This document shows positions 1 through 8,457 of a DNA stretch of 64,000 nt, one piece after another (within the stretch, counting starts at the first letter, position 1; every line of letters starts with the position of its first letter). The translations under genes were made by a program, and so were the position numbers. The DNA comes from Candidatus Zipacnadia bacterium (GTDB lineage: Bacteria > Armatimonadota > Zipacnadia > Zipacnadales > UBA5352), in assembly GCA_029821735.1 (NCBI GenBank), contig JALGSU010000012.1:186001-250000 (forward strand), written 5' to 3'. The notes beneath the pieces were generated by a model. It saw only the letters and a program-made list of their open reading frames with translations, had not been told where the DNA came from and searched no databases.

Positions 1-208
1 CCGTGAGCGGCTTCTCCCAGCTCTCGCAACTCACGTCCATCTGCCCCAGCAGTTCCCGGAAACCGGCGGTGCCCCAAGGGTTCTTGCTCAGACTGCAGTG
101 GTCGCGCGTCCAGTCACGTCCACTCCGACCACCGAGCGCCAGGTGCAGTGCGACGAATACCAGGCCGATGCCCACCAGGAGCAGGATGATACGCCCGCGG
201 TCACTCAC
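1..208 (-). CDS. DUF4350-like membrane protein (partial, N-terminal part)
   Basis: This is the first 69 codons of a gene that runs off the left edge. It starts at a GTG (208-206) and overlaps the stop of the upstream DUF4129 gene by 8 bases, so the two are probably translationally coupled. The visible protein has one N-terminal membrane segment (about residues 7-24, IILLLVGIGLVFVALHLAL) followed by a KNPWGTAGFRELL stretch. The N-P-W-G-T plus F-x-E-L-L pattern is typical of the start of the DUF4350 domain. DUF4350 genes usually sit beside DUF4129, MoxR and DUF58 genes in an envelope-associated cluster; the next genes should lie left of the window. Function is unknown for the family. Confidence 0.7.
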   Translation of the reverse strand, partial: MSDRGRIILLLVGIGLVFVALHLALGGRSGRDWTRDHCSLSKNPWGTAGFRELLGQMDVSCESWEKPLT

Positions 209-971
209 CGGCGTCCACCTCCGCCTGCCACACCACGTCCACCAGCGCCCTCGACGCCTGCCACGTCTGCTTGTCGGGCTCCCGCGGTCCGTAGACGCAG
301 TCATCCACGGTGTAGGCCAGCGCCGTCATCGGCTTGCGCAAGCCCCGGCTGCGCATATTCGCCGCCCGGGCGTTCTCCCAGTTGGTGCGCGTCGCGTCAA
401 AGACGAGTACGTCCACCCGATCGAGCCGCAACAGTACCGCCCGGTACAGCTCGCGCAGCGCACGCCGCCAGTCACCTGCGGCCGCCGCGATCTCCGCCTC
501 GCGCAACTGTTGCGCGGGCGTGAGCGTACGTCCAGTGACCACCACTGTCTCCTCTCGCTTGGCGCGCGGCTCGGCCATGAGCGAGCCAACCGTCACGACG
601 GCATGGTACGCGATCAGCAAGAGCGCCACGAGGCACGCCCCGACGACGATCCACGTCACCCAGGCCGGCATGCCCGCCAGCGGCCCGGCCTCGACTAGTT
701 CCCCGGTGCCCTCGAGCAGCCGCTGCAACTGCTCCAGCAGCCAGTGTTGTATGCGCCAACTCAGGGGGGGATTGACCTCGTAGCCGGGTGAGGATAGAAT
801 CTCGTCGATCATTGACCGGGTTCGCTGTGGTGGGGGAGGAGCGTTCTGGGCGGCACGCACGACAAGGCCCGTAGCGATAGCCAGTGCTGTCGCCACGGCG
901 GTCTTGCCTGTCGGGCGCAGTCTGTGTTCAGCCATTTCGCGCTCGCATCCGTGTTCGCCGCAGGGCTCCAC
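201..971 (-). CDS. DUF4129 domain membrane protein
   Basis: A 256-residue protein with two hydrophobic segments (about residues 24-42 and 104-128) and a C-terminal cytoplasmic DUF4129 domain. The domain signature is GDWRRALRELYRAVLLRLDR followed by DATRTNWENAR. DUF4129 proteins accompany MoxR AAA ATPases and DUF58 proteins and are thought to act in envelope or transglutaminase-like assemblies; no enzymatic activity is assigned. The GTG at 971 is preceded by GAGGGAAA. An internal ATG at 935 is possible but has no clear ribosome-binding site. It is divergent from the lipoprotein gene at 1007, with about 35 bases between them. Confidence 0.75.
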   Translation of the reverse strand: MEPCGEHGCEREMAEHRLRPTGKTAVATALAIATGLVVRAAQNAPPPPQRTRSMIDEILSSPGYEVNPPLSWRIQHWLLEQLQRLLEGTGELVEAGPLAGMPAWVTWIVVGACLVALLLIAYHAVVTVGSLMAEPRAKREETVVVTGRTLTPAQQLREAEIAAAAGDWRRALRELYRAVLLRLDRVDVLVFDATRTNWENARAANMRSRGLRKPMTALAYTVDDCVYGPREPDKQTWQASRALVDVVWQAEVDAGE

Positions 972-1006
972 TTTCCCTCGCCACGCTCCGGATCGGAGGC
1001 CCCACC

Positions 1007-1570
1007 ATGTCCATTCGTGTCTCGGTCGCGCTTACGCTCGCCGCCGCGCTGATCGTCGCCGCTGGCTGTGCACGTCGCGTCGTTGCCCCCGTCACTGACC
1101 CGCCGCCAGAACCCGAAGCGGTTCAGCAGCCAGCCGATGAGTCTTACCTGCCCGTCGCTGATGCCTTCGTCTCGGCGCTCGAGCGGGGAGAGCCGGTCAA
1201 GGCCCACGAGCTGCTGACCGCCAGCGCACGCAACACCATACCCGCCGATGAGTTCGCCTCACAGCTCGCCGACTTCAGCGCTGTCTCCCACAATGAGGTC
1301 GCGCATGTCGGCGCCGAAGATGCCGCCTATGTTCTCGTGAGCTTCGACAGTCCCGAGGCGGTCGCCCCCGAGGCGATCACCATGCCGGGCATGGGCATGC
1401 TGCTCCTGCGCGATGGCGAAGACTGGGCCGTAGCGTTCTTCCTGCCTCAGAGCGAGAATGACATCGGCCTCATAGATCTGCATCTCGCTCCGGCTGAGGA
1501 TGGGGCTTGGACCATAAGCTGGATCGGCGCCAACGATCAGGCGCAGACCTTGACGCTCATCCCCTTCTGA
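1007..1570 (+). CDS. small secreted lipoprotein of unknown function
   Basis: A 187-residue protein with an N-terminal signal peptide ending in a lipobox (LIVAAGC, Cys21), so it is probably a lipid-anchored envelope protein. After a proline-rich linker (PPPEPEAVQQPADE) it has an alpha/beta domain of about 130 residues. The helix FVSALERGEPVKAHELLTASAR and the following strands look like an NTF2/DUF4878-like fold, in which small lipoproteins of this size are common; that is only a fold-level resemblance. The ATG at 1007 is chosen because GGAGG precedes it and the signal peptide starts there; the longer frame from 884 has neither feature. A hairpin follows the stop. Confidence 0.65.
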   Translation: MSIRVSVALTLAAALIVAAGCARRVVAPVTDPPPEPEAVQQPADESYLPVADAFVSALERGEPVKAHELLTASARNTIPADEFASQLADFSAVSHNEVAHVGAEDAAYVLVSFDSPEAVAPEAITMPGMGMLLLRDGEDWAVAFFLPQSENDIGLIDLHLAPAEDGAWTISWIGANDQAQTLTLIPF

Positions 1571-1590
1571 GTGCTCCCGTCCACGCACGG

Positions 1591-1622
1591 AACGGCCGGG
1601 GACTGGTTCGTCCCCGGCCGTT
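1591..1622. terminator. strong hairpin downstream of the lipoprotein gene
   Basis: A perfect 13-bp stem (AACGGCCGGGGAC / GTCCCCGGCCGTT) with a six-base loop (TGGTTC), 20 bases after the stop at 1570. No U-tract follows it on either strand, so it may stop transcription inefficiently or act as a 3-prime end stabiliser. It lies between convergent genes. Confidence 0.55.
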
Positions 1623-1789
1623 GCACTGCTCTTGCACCGGTCGTGCACACCCGCCCCACCGACTTCCCACATAGTTCTCCCCGCAGTTCCCCACAAGCCC
1701 TCCACAGCCTCTCCACCGACTGTCCGATCCGTATGCACTGCTTCTGCTCCGGTCAGCCAACGGGTTGTGCACAGTTCCCTCCACAATGC

Positions 1790-2854
1790 CTACATCGGTG
1801 TGAAGTCCGAGTCCGGGCCGATCTTCACCACAGTTTCCGCCAACAGCTTGCTGGCGTTCTCCAAGTCGGCCAGGCTGATGACCTCCACTGGCGTATGCAT
1901 GTAGCGGTTCGGCACGCTGAGCAGTCCGGCGGCCACTCCAGAGCGGCTCACCTGTATAGCGTTCGCATCCGTACCGGTGGCGCGGGGTGCCGGGTCGATC
2001 TGGTAGGGAATCTTCTTCTCTTTCGCAGTGTCAACCAGCATTGTGCTCACGACCGGGTTCAGGTTCGGGCCCACCGCAATCGTCGGGCCGCCACCGACCT
2101 TGATGTCGCCCTGCTTCGCCTTGTCACAGCCGGGGTAGTCGCTCGCGTGCGTGACGTCCACCGCAATACCCACCGCCGGATCGATGCTGAAGGCGCTGGT
2201 CCGCGCGCCGCGCAGCCCGATCTCCTCTTGCACCGTCGACACCGCGTACAGCCCGCAGTCCAGCTTGCGCCGGGCAAGTGTTCTGAAAGCCTCCATGCAC
2301 ACGAAGATTCCCGTCTTGTCGTCAAAGCCCGGTGCCACCACCAGGTCGCGATCCAGTTCCTCGAACTCCGCCTTGAAGGTGATCGGGTTAGCCAGCTCGA
2401 CCAGCTTCTCCGCCGCTTTCTTGTCTTTGGCGCCGATGTCGATAAACAGCTTGTCCAGCGACAGCTTCGGGTTGGCGCGCTCCGCGCCGTCGAGCAGGTG
2501 GATGGGCTTGCGCCCGATCACTCCCAGCACCGGGCCCTTCGGGCCGTGCACGATCACGCGGGTGCCGATAACGATCACCGGGTCCACACCGCCGAGGGCC
2601 GCGAAATGGATGTAGCCGTCATCCGTAATGTGCTGGATCATCATGCCGACCTGGTCACAATGGCCGGCCAGCATCACGCGCACCGGATGGTCGGGGTTCT
2701 TGACGACCATCACGTTACCGTGCACGTCGGTGCTGATCTCATCGGCGAACTGCTTCATCCGTTCGCGCACCACAGCTTGCGCTGGCTGCTCGAAACCCGT
2801 CGGTGAGGGGGTGGCGATAAGGTCTTTGAGGAACTGCAGCGACTCGCTTCGCAT
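1790..2854 (-). CDS. M42 family metallo-aminopeptidase
   Basis: A 354-residue cytosolic M42 (FrvX/YsdC-type, glutamyl or deblocking aminopeptidase) enzyme that would release N-terminal residues from peptides using two metal ions. The full metal and catalytic set is visible: His65 and Asp67 in GHCDQVGMM, bridging Asp178/179 in APGFDDKTG, Glu210-Glu211 in VQEEIGLRGA, Asp233 in AVDVTHASDYPG and His320 in RYMHTPVEVI. The length is normal for the family. The ATG at 2854 has GGAG nine bases upstream; the ATG at 2863 abuts that sequence and the longer frame to 2974 has no support. It lies downstream of the homocitrate-synthase-like gene but is separated by a terminator hairpin, so it is probably a separate unit. 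These enzymes normally assemble into dodecamers. Confidence 0.9.
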   Translation of the reverse strand: MRSESLQFLKDLIATPSPTGFEQPAQAVVRERMKQFADEISTDVHGNVMVVKNPDHPVRVMLAGHCDQVGMMIQHITDDGYIHFAALGGVDPVIVIGTRVIVHGPKGPVLGVIGRKPIHLLDGAERANPKLSLDKLFIDIGAKDKKAAEKLVELANPITFKAEFEELDRDLVVAPGFDDKTGIFVCMEAFRTLARRKLDCGLYAVSTVQEEIGLRGARTSAFSIDPAVGIAVDVTHASDYPGCDKAKQGDIKVGGGPTIAVGPNLNPVVSTMLVDTAKEKKIPYQIDPAPRATGTDANAIQVSRSGVAAGLLSVPNRYMHTPVEVISLADLENASKLLAETVVKIGPDSDFTPM

Positions 2855-2972
2855 ACGCTTCATCTCCAAGCCCGCGTGTTCACGGCCGCGGGGATACTCT
2901 TCGCACCACGTGTCTGTCTTCTCCACACGCGCCGCGCTCTCCTGCTGGTGTCTGCCACTGTGTGCGTACACC

Positions 2973-3005
2973 AAAACGCCCCTCCCATTGTCGGGAGGGG
3001 CGTTT
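2973..3005 (-). terminator. Rho-independent terminator of the homocitrate-synthase-like gene
   Basis: A hairpin of AAACGCCCCTCCC and GGGAGGGGCGTTT with a short loop, ending in a T-run on the minus strand. It lies 28 bases beyond the stop at 3033 and upstream of the M42 gene, so it insulates the two. Confidence 0.8.
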
Positions 3006-3032
3006 CTATGTTGGTTGCTTCGGGCAATGGCC

Positions 3033-4280
3033 CTATGGCGTTAGCGTCAGCAGCCGTCGGGCAATCTCCGGATATGCGTACAGGAACCGCAGCTCTTCCT
3101 CAACGAGTTGCTGCTGGTTCGCCAGATTTGCGTACTGCACCAGGTGCAGCGTCTCGCGCGCGTGGTCCGCATCGCGGAAAGCCAAGTCCAGATGGCTATA
3201 CACATGCTCGAGGCCGGATGTGCCGCCGTGCTGACCGGTGAGAATCTCGCGACCGGTCTTGGCCGCCTGCTCGTGGCCGCGGCCCAGCTCCTCGAAAGCG
3301 TACAGCTCGTAGTTCGCGCGGTCCTTGAGGGCCCCGTCCGCGTGGATCCCAGACTCGTGGGCAAAAGCGTTCGCGCCTACGCCCACCTGGTTGATCGGGA
3401 TCGGCACGCCAAACGCGTTCGACACGTATCTGGCAACTTTCCAGGCTCGACCGAGGTCAATGCCATCAGCCAGATAGCCCTTCTCGCTGAGCTTCGACGA
3501 GTGCCGCAGAGCCAACACCACGCTGACCAGGTCTGCGTTCCCCGCCCGTTCGCCGATGCCGTTGATCGTCGTGTTGATGTAGGCATCCTGGCCCGCATCG
3601 CACACCGCGACTGCGCCTGCGATGGAGTTCGCCACTGCCAGACCCAGATCGTTGTGGCAGTGCGTCTCAATCGGCATCTGTACTTCAGAGGCCAGCCACG
3701 ACATCCGCTCGGCGATCGAGAACGGATCGTCGTAGCCCAGCGTGTCGCAGTAGCGCAGGATCTCCGCGCCCGCTTCCTTGCCTGCCAGACCGAAGTCCTT
3801 CAGGAATTCCAGATCGGCGCGAGAGGCGTCCTCGGCGTTGATCCCGACGCTTGTGCAACCTGCCTCGAGCGCAGCCTGAACCGCGTCCGTCATCATCTTG
3901 ATGATGTCATCGGGCGTGAACTTGCCCCGGAACTTCCACTCGAGCATCTGCTGCGAGGTAGAAATCGACAGGTTCAGGTGCGTCACGTTCGTCTTGGCCC
4001 TCGCCATCTCAACGTCAGACGCCACCGCTCGTGACCAGCCCTCCAGACGCAGCTGCTTGATGACTGGCTCGTCGTTGTCGTCGTTAGTCTTCGTCAACTC
4101 CACGTTGGAGTTGATGTATTCCCACTCGTGCGGCGACATGGGGAAACCAAACTCAGACCCGTACACACCCATCTGGTCGAGAAGGATGTTGATGATCGTC
4201 TTCTGCAGCTTGGAGAGAACAATGCGTGCGGTCTGTTCGCCGTCTCTATTCGTAACGTCCACTAAGTGAATCTTTGGCAC
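3033..4280 (-). CDS. homocitrate / 2-isopropylmalate synthase family enzyme (HMGL-like)
   Basis: A 415-residue TIM-barrel enzyme of the DRE-TIM family that condenses an acyl-CoA with a 2-oxo acid. Diagnostic elements are the N-terminal DVTNRDGEQTAR loop, the metal-binding HCHNDLG in the middle, NTTINGIGERAGNAD, and HESGIHADG near residue 315. It lacks the long C-terminal LeuA regulatory domain, so it resembles homocitrate synthase (NifV/LysS-like) or a short citramalate/isopropylmalate synthase. The C-terminal motif GQHGGTSGLEHV departs from the usual GKHSG. No other lysine, nitrogenase or leucine genes are nearby, so the substrate cannot be fixed. A GTG at 4280 with AGGAG upstream is the likely start; the longer frame to 4412 looks non-coding. 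Confidence 0.8.
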   Translation of the reverse strand: MPKIHLVDVTNRDGEQTARIVLSKLQKTIINILLDQMGVYGSEFGFPMSPHEWEYINSNVELTKTNDDNDEPVIKQLRLEGWSRAVASDVEMARAKTNVTHLNLSISTSQQMLEWKFRGKFTPDDIIKMMTDAVQAALEAGCTSVGINAEDASRADLEFLKDFGLAGKEAGAEILRYCDTLGYDDPFSIAERMSWLASEVQMPIETHCHNDLGLAVANSIAGAVAVCDAGQDAYINTTINGIGERAGNADLVSVVLALRHSSKLSEKGYLADGIDLGRAWKVARYVSNAFGVPIPINQVGVGANAFAHESGIHADGALKDRANYELYAFEELGRGHEQAAKTGREILTGQHGGTSGLEHVYSHLDLAFRDADHARETLHLVQYANLANQQQLVEEELRFLYAYPEIARRLLTLTP

Positions 4281-4310
4281 CGTACCACCACTCCTGTTGG
4301 TCGGGTGTCT

Positions 4311-4339
4311 GGTATACTGTTCGCGCCCTGAGCGGCGAA
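4311..4339 (-). promoter_or_regulatory. possible sigma-70-like promoter for the synthase gene
   Basis: On the minus strand TTCGCC (4339-4334) and TATACC (4316-4311) are separated by 17 bases, about 30 bases upstream of the GTG at 4280. The -10 match is good but the -35 is weak, so this is tentative. Confidence 0.3.
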
Positions 4340-4564
4340 GCGCCCAGGACGCATGCTTTATCGTTTGCTGCGAGTTAGCGTTACAGTCAGAAGATGCCGG
4401 GGAGCAATTCACTCCGCCAGCACTGCCATTGTAGCCGAAATGCCCTCGTATTTCAAGAGCGCCCTCGCCGCTCCATTTTTTTGCCTCGCGCCATATCCAC
4501 CCAACTGCCGTCGTCGCCCCTTGCGCTCAAGCCCTCTTCTGGCTACAATCCACACACCGGCGGG

Positions 4565-5872
4565 ATGAATAGACATGGATGGAGTGACCTGCTGCATATG
4601 TTTGCGCCTCAGCGGCTTGTGATTGCTCTGGTACTGTCCTTGGTGACTTCTGGCTGCGCGACCGCCGACCTGCAGCACTACTTGAGCGACGTCCCTGACT
4701 ACCGCTGGTACCATGGCTGTTCACCCACTTCGGGCGGCCATCTCATCGGCTACTGGGACAACCAGCCGGGCTTCGCCGACATCTATCAGGGCACCGCTCC
4801 CATGTACGCGGGCAGTGGCTACCAGGCGATCGACGAGATCATCTCCTCCACCGAGCACAACGCCACGGCGATCAACGAGACTGAGTGCACTCACTCCAAC
4901 ACTCCCCCCGCAGGCGACACCGGCCCCAACTCCATCGCCTGCTTCATGCACACTGATCCCTCAGACGGTGGCAGCTGGGGATGGAATGTCCCGACCGGAT
5001 TGCGTCGATACGCGGCTTACGACGATCCCGACACGGTGGCCAACGAGTCCTATAGCTTCCATTCTCTCCTGCACTACTCGCCGCGCGCATATTGGACCGG
5101 GGCGTGGCAGGCCGCCACCTTCACTTTCGATGACTTCTGCCACGAGATCGATGCCGGTCGCCCCATGATACTGGACATGAGCCTCGATGGTGGCGGCCAT
5201 TCGGTCACCGCCTACGGTTACTGGGAGCGCGACGACGGCACTACCTGGTACGCGGTGCGCGACACCTGGCAGGACGGCAACAGCAATGGCGTCTACGGCG
5301 TCTCCGCCATCGATGACAGCGGCCAGGAATGGTGGCGCTGGGATGAGCACCAGAGTGGCGAAACCTATGGCGATACGTACTACATCTCCGACGGCGTCTA
5401 CTTCGCCCCCGATGAGCGTGGCCCTGTCATCGAGAACGGCGATTTCGCCGGCATCCAGGTCCTCGACCATAGCCTGACGACCGTTGAGGCCTCTCTCGAT
5501 GCGGGAGTTGAGGGTGGGGACGTGGACTGGTTCAGCATCTATCTGCAGGAGGGCGACCGCATCGTGGCCTGCACCCAGGACGATGAGGGCGACCTCAACT
5601 CCATCAACACCGAGTTGCTGCTGGTTGAGCCCACCATGCAGAGCGGCTGGTCATACGATGATTTCTGGGCGGGTGGCAGCTACACCGACTACATGATGCG
5701 GAGCATCGACGAGACCGGCTGGTGGTATTTGGGCGTGCGTGGGGACACTGAGGCTGACACCGGCGAGTACGCCCTGACGGTCTACCGCGCTGACGTCCCT
5801 GAACCGGGCACGATCATCCTCCTCGGCATTGGGCTCGGCGCACTCGCGGCCCGCCGTCGTAAGCGGGCGTAA
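4565..5872 (+). CDS. secreted C39/papain-like cysteine peptidase with PEP-CTERM sorting tail
   Basis: A 435-residue exported protein. It has an N-terminal signal with a lipobox-like LVTSGC (Cys31), then a domain with a candidate Cys-His-Asp triad: Cys52 in WYHGCSPTSGG, His212 in GGGHSVTAYGY and Asp233 in AVRDTWQDG, the usual arrangement of C39-like cysteine peptidases. Residues of about 300-405 resemble a bacterial pre-peptidase C-terminal (PPC) beta domain. The last 25 residues are a PEP-CTERM signal: VPEPG, a hydrophobic helix and RRRKRA, which exosortase would cleave. No exosortase is in the window. The start is uncertain: ATG 4565 or ATG 4598, the latter giving a tighter signal peptide. 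It is divergent from the synthase gene; the 284 bases between show only a weak promoter. Confidence 0.7.
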   Translation: MNRHGWSDLLHMFAPQRLVIALVLSLVTSGCATADLQHYLSDVPDYRWYHGCSPTSGGHLIGYWDNQPGFADIYQGTAPMYAGSGYQAIDEIISSTEHNATAINETECTHSNTPPAGDTGPNSIACFMHTDPSDGGSWGWNVPTGLRRYAAYDDPDTVANESYSFHSLLHYSPRAYWTGAWQAATFTFDDFCHEIDAGRPMILDMSLDGGGHSVTAYGYWERDDGTTWYAVRDTWQDGNSNGVYGVSAIDDSGQEWWRWDEHQSGETYGDTYYISDGVYFAPDERGPVIENGDFAGIQVLDHSLTTVEASLDAGVEGGDVDWFSIYLQEGDRIVACTQDDEGDLNSINTELLLVEPTMQSGWSYDDFWAGGSYTDYMMRSIDETGWWYLGVRGDTEADTGEYALTVYRADVPEPGTIILLGIGLGALAARRRKRA

Positions 5873-6022
5873 GCTCGCGGCCACGCAGCCGCCAGGCCCC
5901 GTGAGGTCAGCCGCCGTTCGCTGTCTGCCCTCTTCAGTTGCGCCGCGCGCAGGAACCCGGCCCTCCCGCCGTGAACTCTCCTCACGCCCGTCCTGCCAAG
6001 CTCGATCGCAGAGGTGACCGTC

Positions 6023-8419
6023 ATGCGCCTGACACTGCTGCTGCTGGCTGCGCTATCTGCCTCCGCCACGTGTGCTGAGAACTGGATCCAGAACGCTGAT
6101 TTCGAGGCACCAGAAGCGCCGCTATGGGCTGACGGCGAGATCCAGAGCGAGGTCGTCCACTCCGGCGCCAGCGCTCTGCGCGTGGACATGCCAGAGGGCG
6201 AGATCACCTTCAGTGCCCGCTATGGCGAGAGCGTGCAGGTCAACCAGGAGAAGGCCGAGACTATCATGGTCGCCTTCTGGTTGCGCTTTGAGCCCACGAA
6301 GCTTGACGCCGGCTGGCGCGCAGGCATCACCTGCCATGTCGACTTCGAGGGCGAGGACTACCTGGCATGGTACGGCCCCTTCATGGCCCGCACTGGCGAC
6401 GGCGGTCGCTGGATCTACCACGAGGCCCGCTGGAAGCCTCGCGCTCCCGTCTCCGAGATTCGACCGGCCGTCTACCTGAAGAACTTCGAGGGTTCGGTCT
6501 ACATCGACGATCTCTACCTCGGCCCCGCCATCGATCTGCCGGCCGTACCCCGTTCGACCGGCCCGATGGCCGTCGCCAGCATGCACGGACGCTTCACCCA
6601 GTCGCCCCGCTTCGAGATACTCCGCTTCGCCCCTTCCGCCCACGTCTTCCATTTGGCGGGCGAGAACGAAGCCAACATTCAGCTTGACGCTGACCTTGAC
6701 GTGACTGCACCGGCTCCGGCCTATCTCACCTCCGGCTGGGGTTCGCAGTATTGGACGCTCTATGCGCCTTCGCGCCGCGAGCTGGCTGAGATACATACTG
6801 ACGAGCGCCTCGACCTATCTCAGCCCGGGAAGCACTCCTTCACGCTGCCCATGAACGCCTTCAGCGATCACGCCTATGATTTCGCCCCCGGCGATTACGC
6901 GTTCATAACCGATCGCTTCAAGACATTCCTCATCTACGGTACCGACCAGCCCGAGGGAGAGCCCTACGTCGACGCCCGCACCGGGCAGAGCCATACCTTC
7001 TGGGATGCCGTGAAGATCGATCCTTTCAGCGCCGTCTGCGGGCCTTCGGGCATAGCGGCGCCCTTCTCGCTTGCCAATCTCTCCGCGTACGAGCTGTCAG
7101 CCACCGCGAGGCGCGTGCCTCAGACCTTCATTGAGCCGACGCTCACCGACGCGGATGGCGCTATGGTGCCTCTGCATGGCCTCGAACTCAGCGCGCGCAC
7201 TGGTGACGGTGATCCAGTCACGCTGGCTGAGGAGATCGCTCCCGACGGCGTGCCCACTGGCAAGTATCTCTGGCCCGCTGACGGTGGCGCTCCGGAGAAG
7301 TTGCGCGTGACCGCGACGGTGCGCTTGGCCTGCCCCGATGGCATGGTCAACGAGAATCTCGACGTCGAGGTCGAGGTAGTCTCGCTGCTGGCTCGGCCGT
7401 TGCCTCCGCCCGGACCTCTGCAGCTGGTCGGTTGGGGAGGTGGTCACTACGATATGTCCACCAGCGACCGCAACGGTGCCGCCAGCGTCCGGGAGATGGT
7501 CGCCGACGCCCAAGCCGCCGGTGTCTCGCGCCTGATTGTGCACGGTCGGGGATCGCGCGATGACGCGTACATGAGTGAGGTGTCCCTCGCCGAGGATCCC
7601 GAGTTCGACTCGCTGGCCGCTGCCTGTACCGAGGGCGTCGCGCAGGGCGTCGACATCTACGCGGGATACATTCTCGGCATCGCTCAGGCAGCGGACCTCG
7701 AGGCCCATCCCCAATGGGCTCAGCTCAATAAGGCCGGCAAGCAGACCGGCTGGTACTGCTACAACAACCCCGAGGTGCGTGGCTTTCACGCTGCTCTGGT
7801 CACCGAACTCGTCAGCGACTACGAGATCGCCGGCATCTCGGTGGACTACTGCCGGCCCGGCGGCGGCTGCTTCTGCCCGCGTTGCCAGAAGCTCTTCCGT
7901 GACACCTATGACCGCGACCTGCTCGAGGTCGATTCATACGACCCCGACTGGCAGCAGTTCAAGCTCGAAGCCATCACTGACTGGATGCGCGAGCTGTCGG
8001 CGACGGTCCGTACCGCGCGCGCTGACGCGAAGTTCTCCGGATATGTCTGGGGGCGTCTCGCTCCCGAGGCCGACCGTGGCGGGCAGGACTGGCCACGCTG
8101 GCTCGCCGAGGGCACCATGGACTGGCTCTGCGTGGGTCAGTACACAATCAGCACGCCGATGTACCGCTCGCAATGCCGCACGCTCAAGCTCATCGCCGAC
8201 AAGTATCTCGCTGGCGACACATCACGCATCTGTCCGCTGCTCGGGGCATCATACATTCAGGGCGCCTGGCCGAGCTACGCGCTCGCAGACGCTGTCATCG
8301 ACAGGCACCTGTGGGCTGCGCGCGAGGAGGGGATGCAGATGGCCGGTTACTTCCCCTTCCACGCCATTCGCACTCACACGCAGACCTCCGCCGCGCACGC
8401 TGCGCCCCCGGAGGACTGA
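6023..8419 (+). CDS. secreted GHL10-like putative glycoside hydrolase
   Basis: A 798-residue protein with a signal peptide (MRLTLLLLAALSASATCA). Residues of about 20-165 look like a carbohydrate-binding jelly roll (WIQNADFE, followed by SGASALRVDMP), then come beta-rich linker domains. The C-terminal 330 residues form a TIM-barrel-like domain beginning LQLVGWGGGHYD. It contains ISVDYCRPGGGCFCPRCQKLF; the Cys-rich C-x-C-P-x-C strand-loop is a hallmark of the glycosyl-hydrolase-like 10 (GHL10/DUF187-type) family. No substrate can be assigned. ATG 6023 is preferred over GTG 6014 because GAGG stands eight bases upstream and the signal peptide begins there. The downstream dehydrogenase gene starts 38 bases after the stop on the same strand. 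Confidence 0.65.
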   Translation: MRLTLLLLAALSASATCAENWIQNADFEAPEAPLWADGEIQSEVVHSGASALRVDMPEGEITFSARYGESVQVNQEKAETIMVAFWLRFEPTKLDAGWRAGITCHVDFEGEDYLAWYGPFMARTGDGGRWIYHEARWKPRAPVSEIRPAVYLKNFEGSVYIDDLYLGPAIDLPAVPRSTGPMAVASMHGRFTQSPRFEILRFAPSAHVFHLAGENEANIQLDADLDVTAPAPAYLTSGWGSQYWTLYAPSRRELAEIHTDERLDLSQPGKHSFTLPMNAFSDHAYDFAPGDYAFITDRFKTFLIYGTDQPEGEPYVDARTGQSHTFWDAVKIDPFSAVCGPSGIAAPFSLANLSAYELSATARRVPQTFIEPTLTDADGAMVPLHGLELSARTGDGDPVTLAEEIAPDGVPTGKYLWPADGGAPEKLRVTATVRLACPDGMVNENLDVEVEVVSLLARPLPPPGPLQLVGWGGGHYDMSTSDRNGAASVREMVADAQAAGVSRLIVHGRGSRDDAYMSEVSLAEDPEFDSLAAACTEGVAQGVDIYAGYILGIAQAADLEAHPQWAQLNKAGKQTGWYCYNNPEVRGFHAALVTELVSDYEIAGISVDYCRPGGGCFCPRCQKLFRDTYDRDLLEVDSYDPDWQQFKLEAITDWMRELSATVRTARADAKFSGYVWGRLAPEADRGGQDWPRWLAEGTMDWLCVGQYTISTPMYRSQCRTLKLIADKYLAGDTSRICPLLGASYIQGAWPSYALADAVIDRHLWAAREEGMQMAGYFPFHAIRTHTQTSAAHAAPPED

Positions 8420-8457
8420 TCGCATCGTCGAGGAAAGCAGACTTCGAGGAGGTAGTC

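Noticed and set aside
1640..1789. Pyrimidine-rich stretch with TGCACA and CCACA repeats, considered as an origin or DnaA-box region
   Set aside because: No consensus DnaA boxes (TTATCCACA) were found and there is no dnaA, dnaN or parAB nearby. It appears to be an ordinary convergent intergenic region.
3108..4034. 308-codon plus-strand frame
   Set aside because: Antisense of the homocitrate-synthase-like gene.
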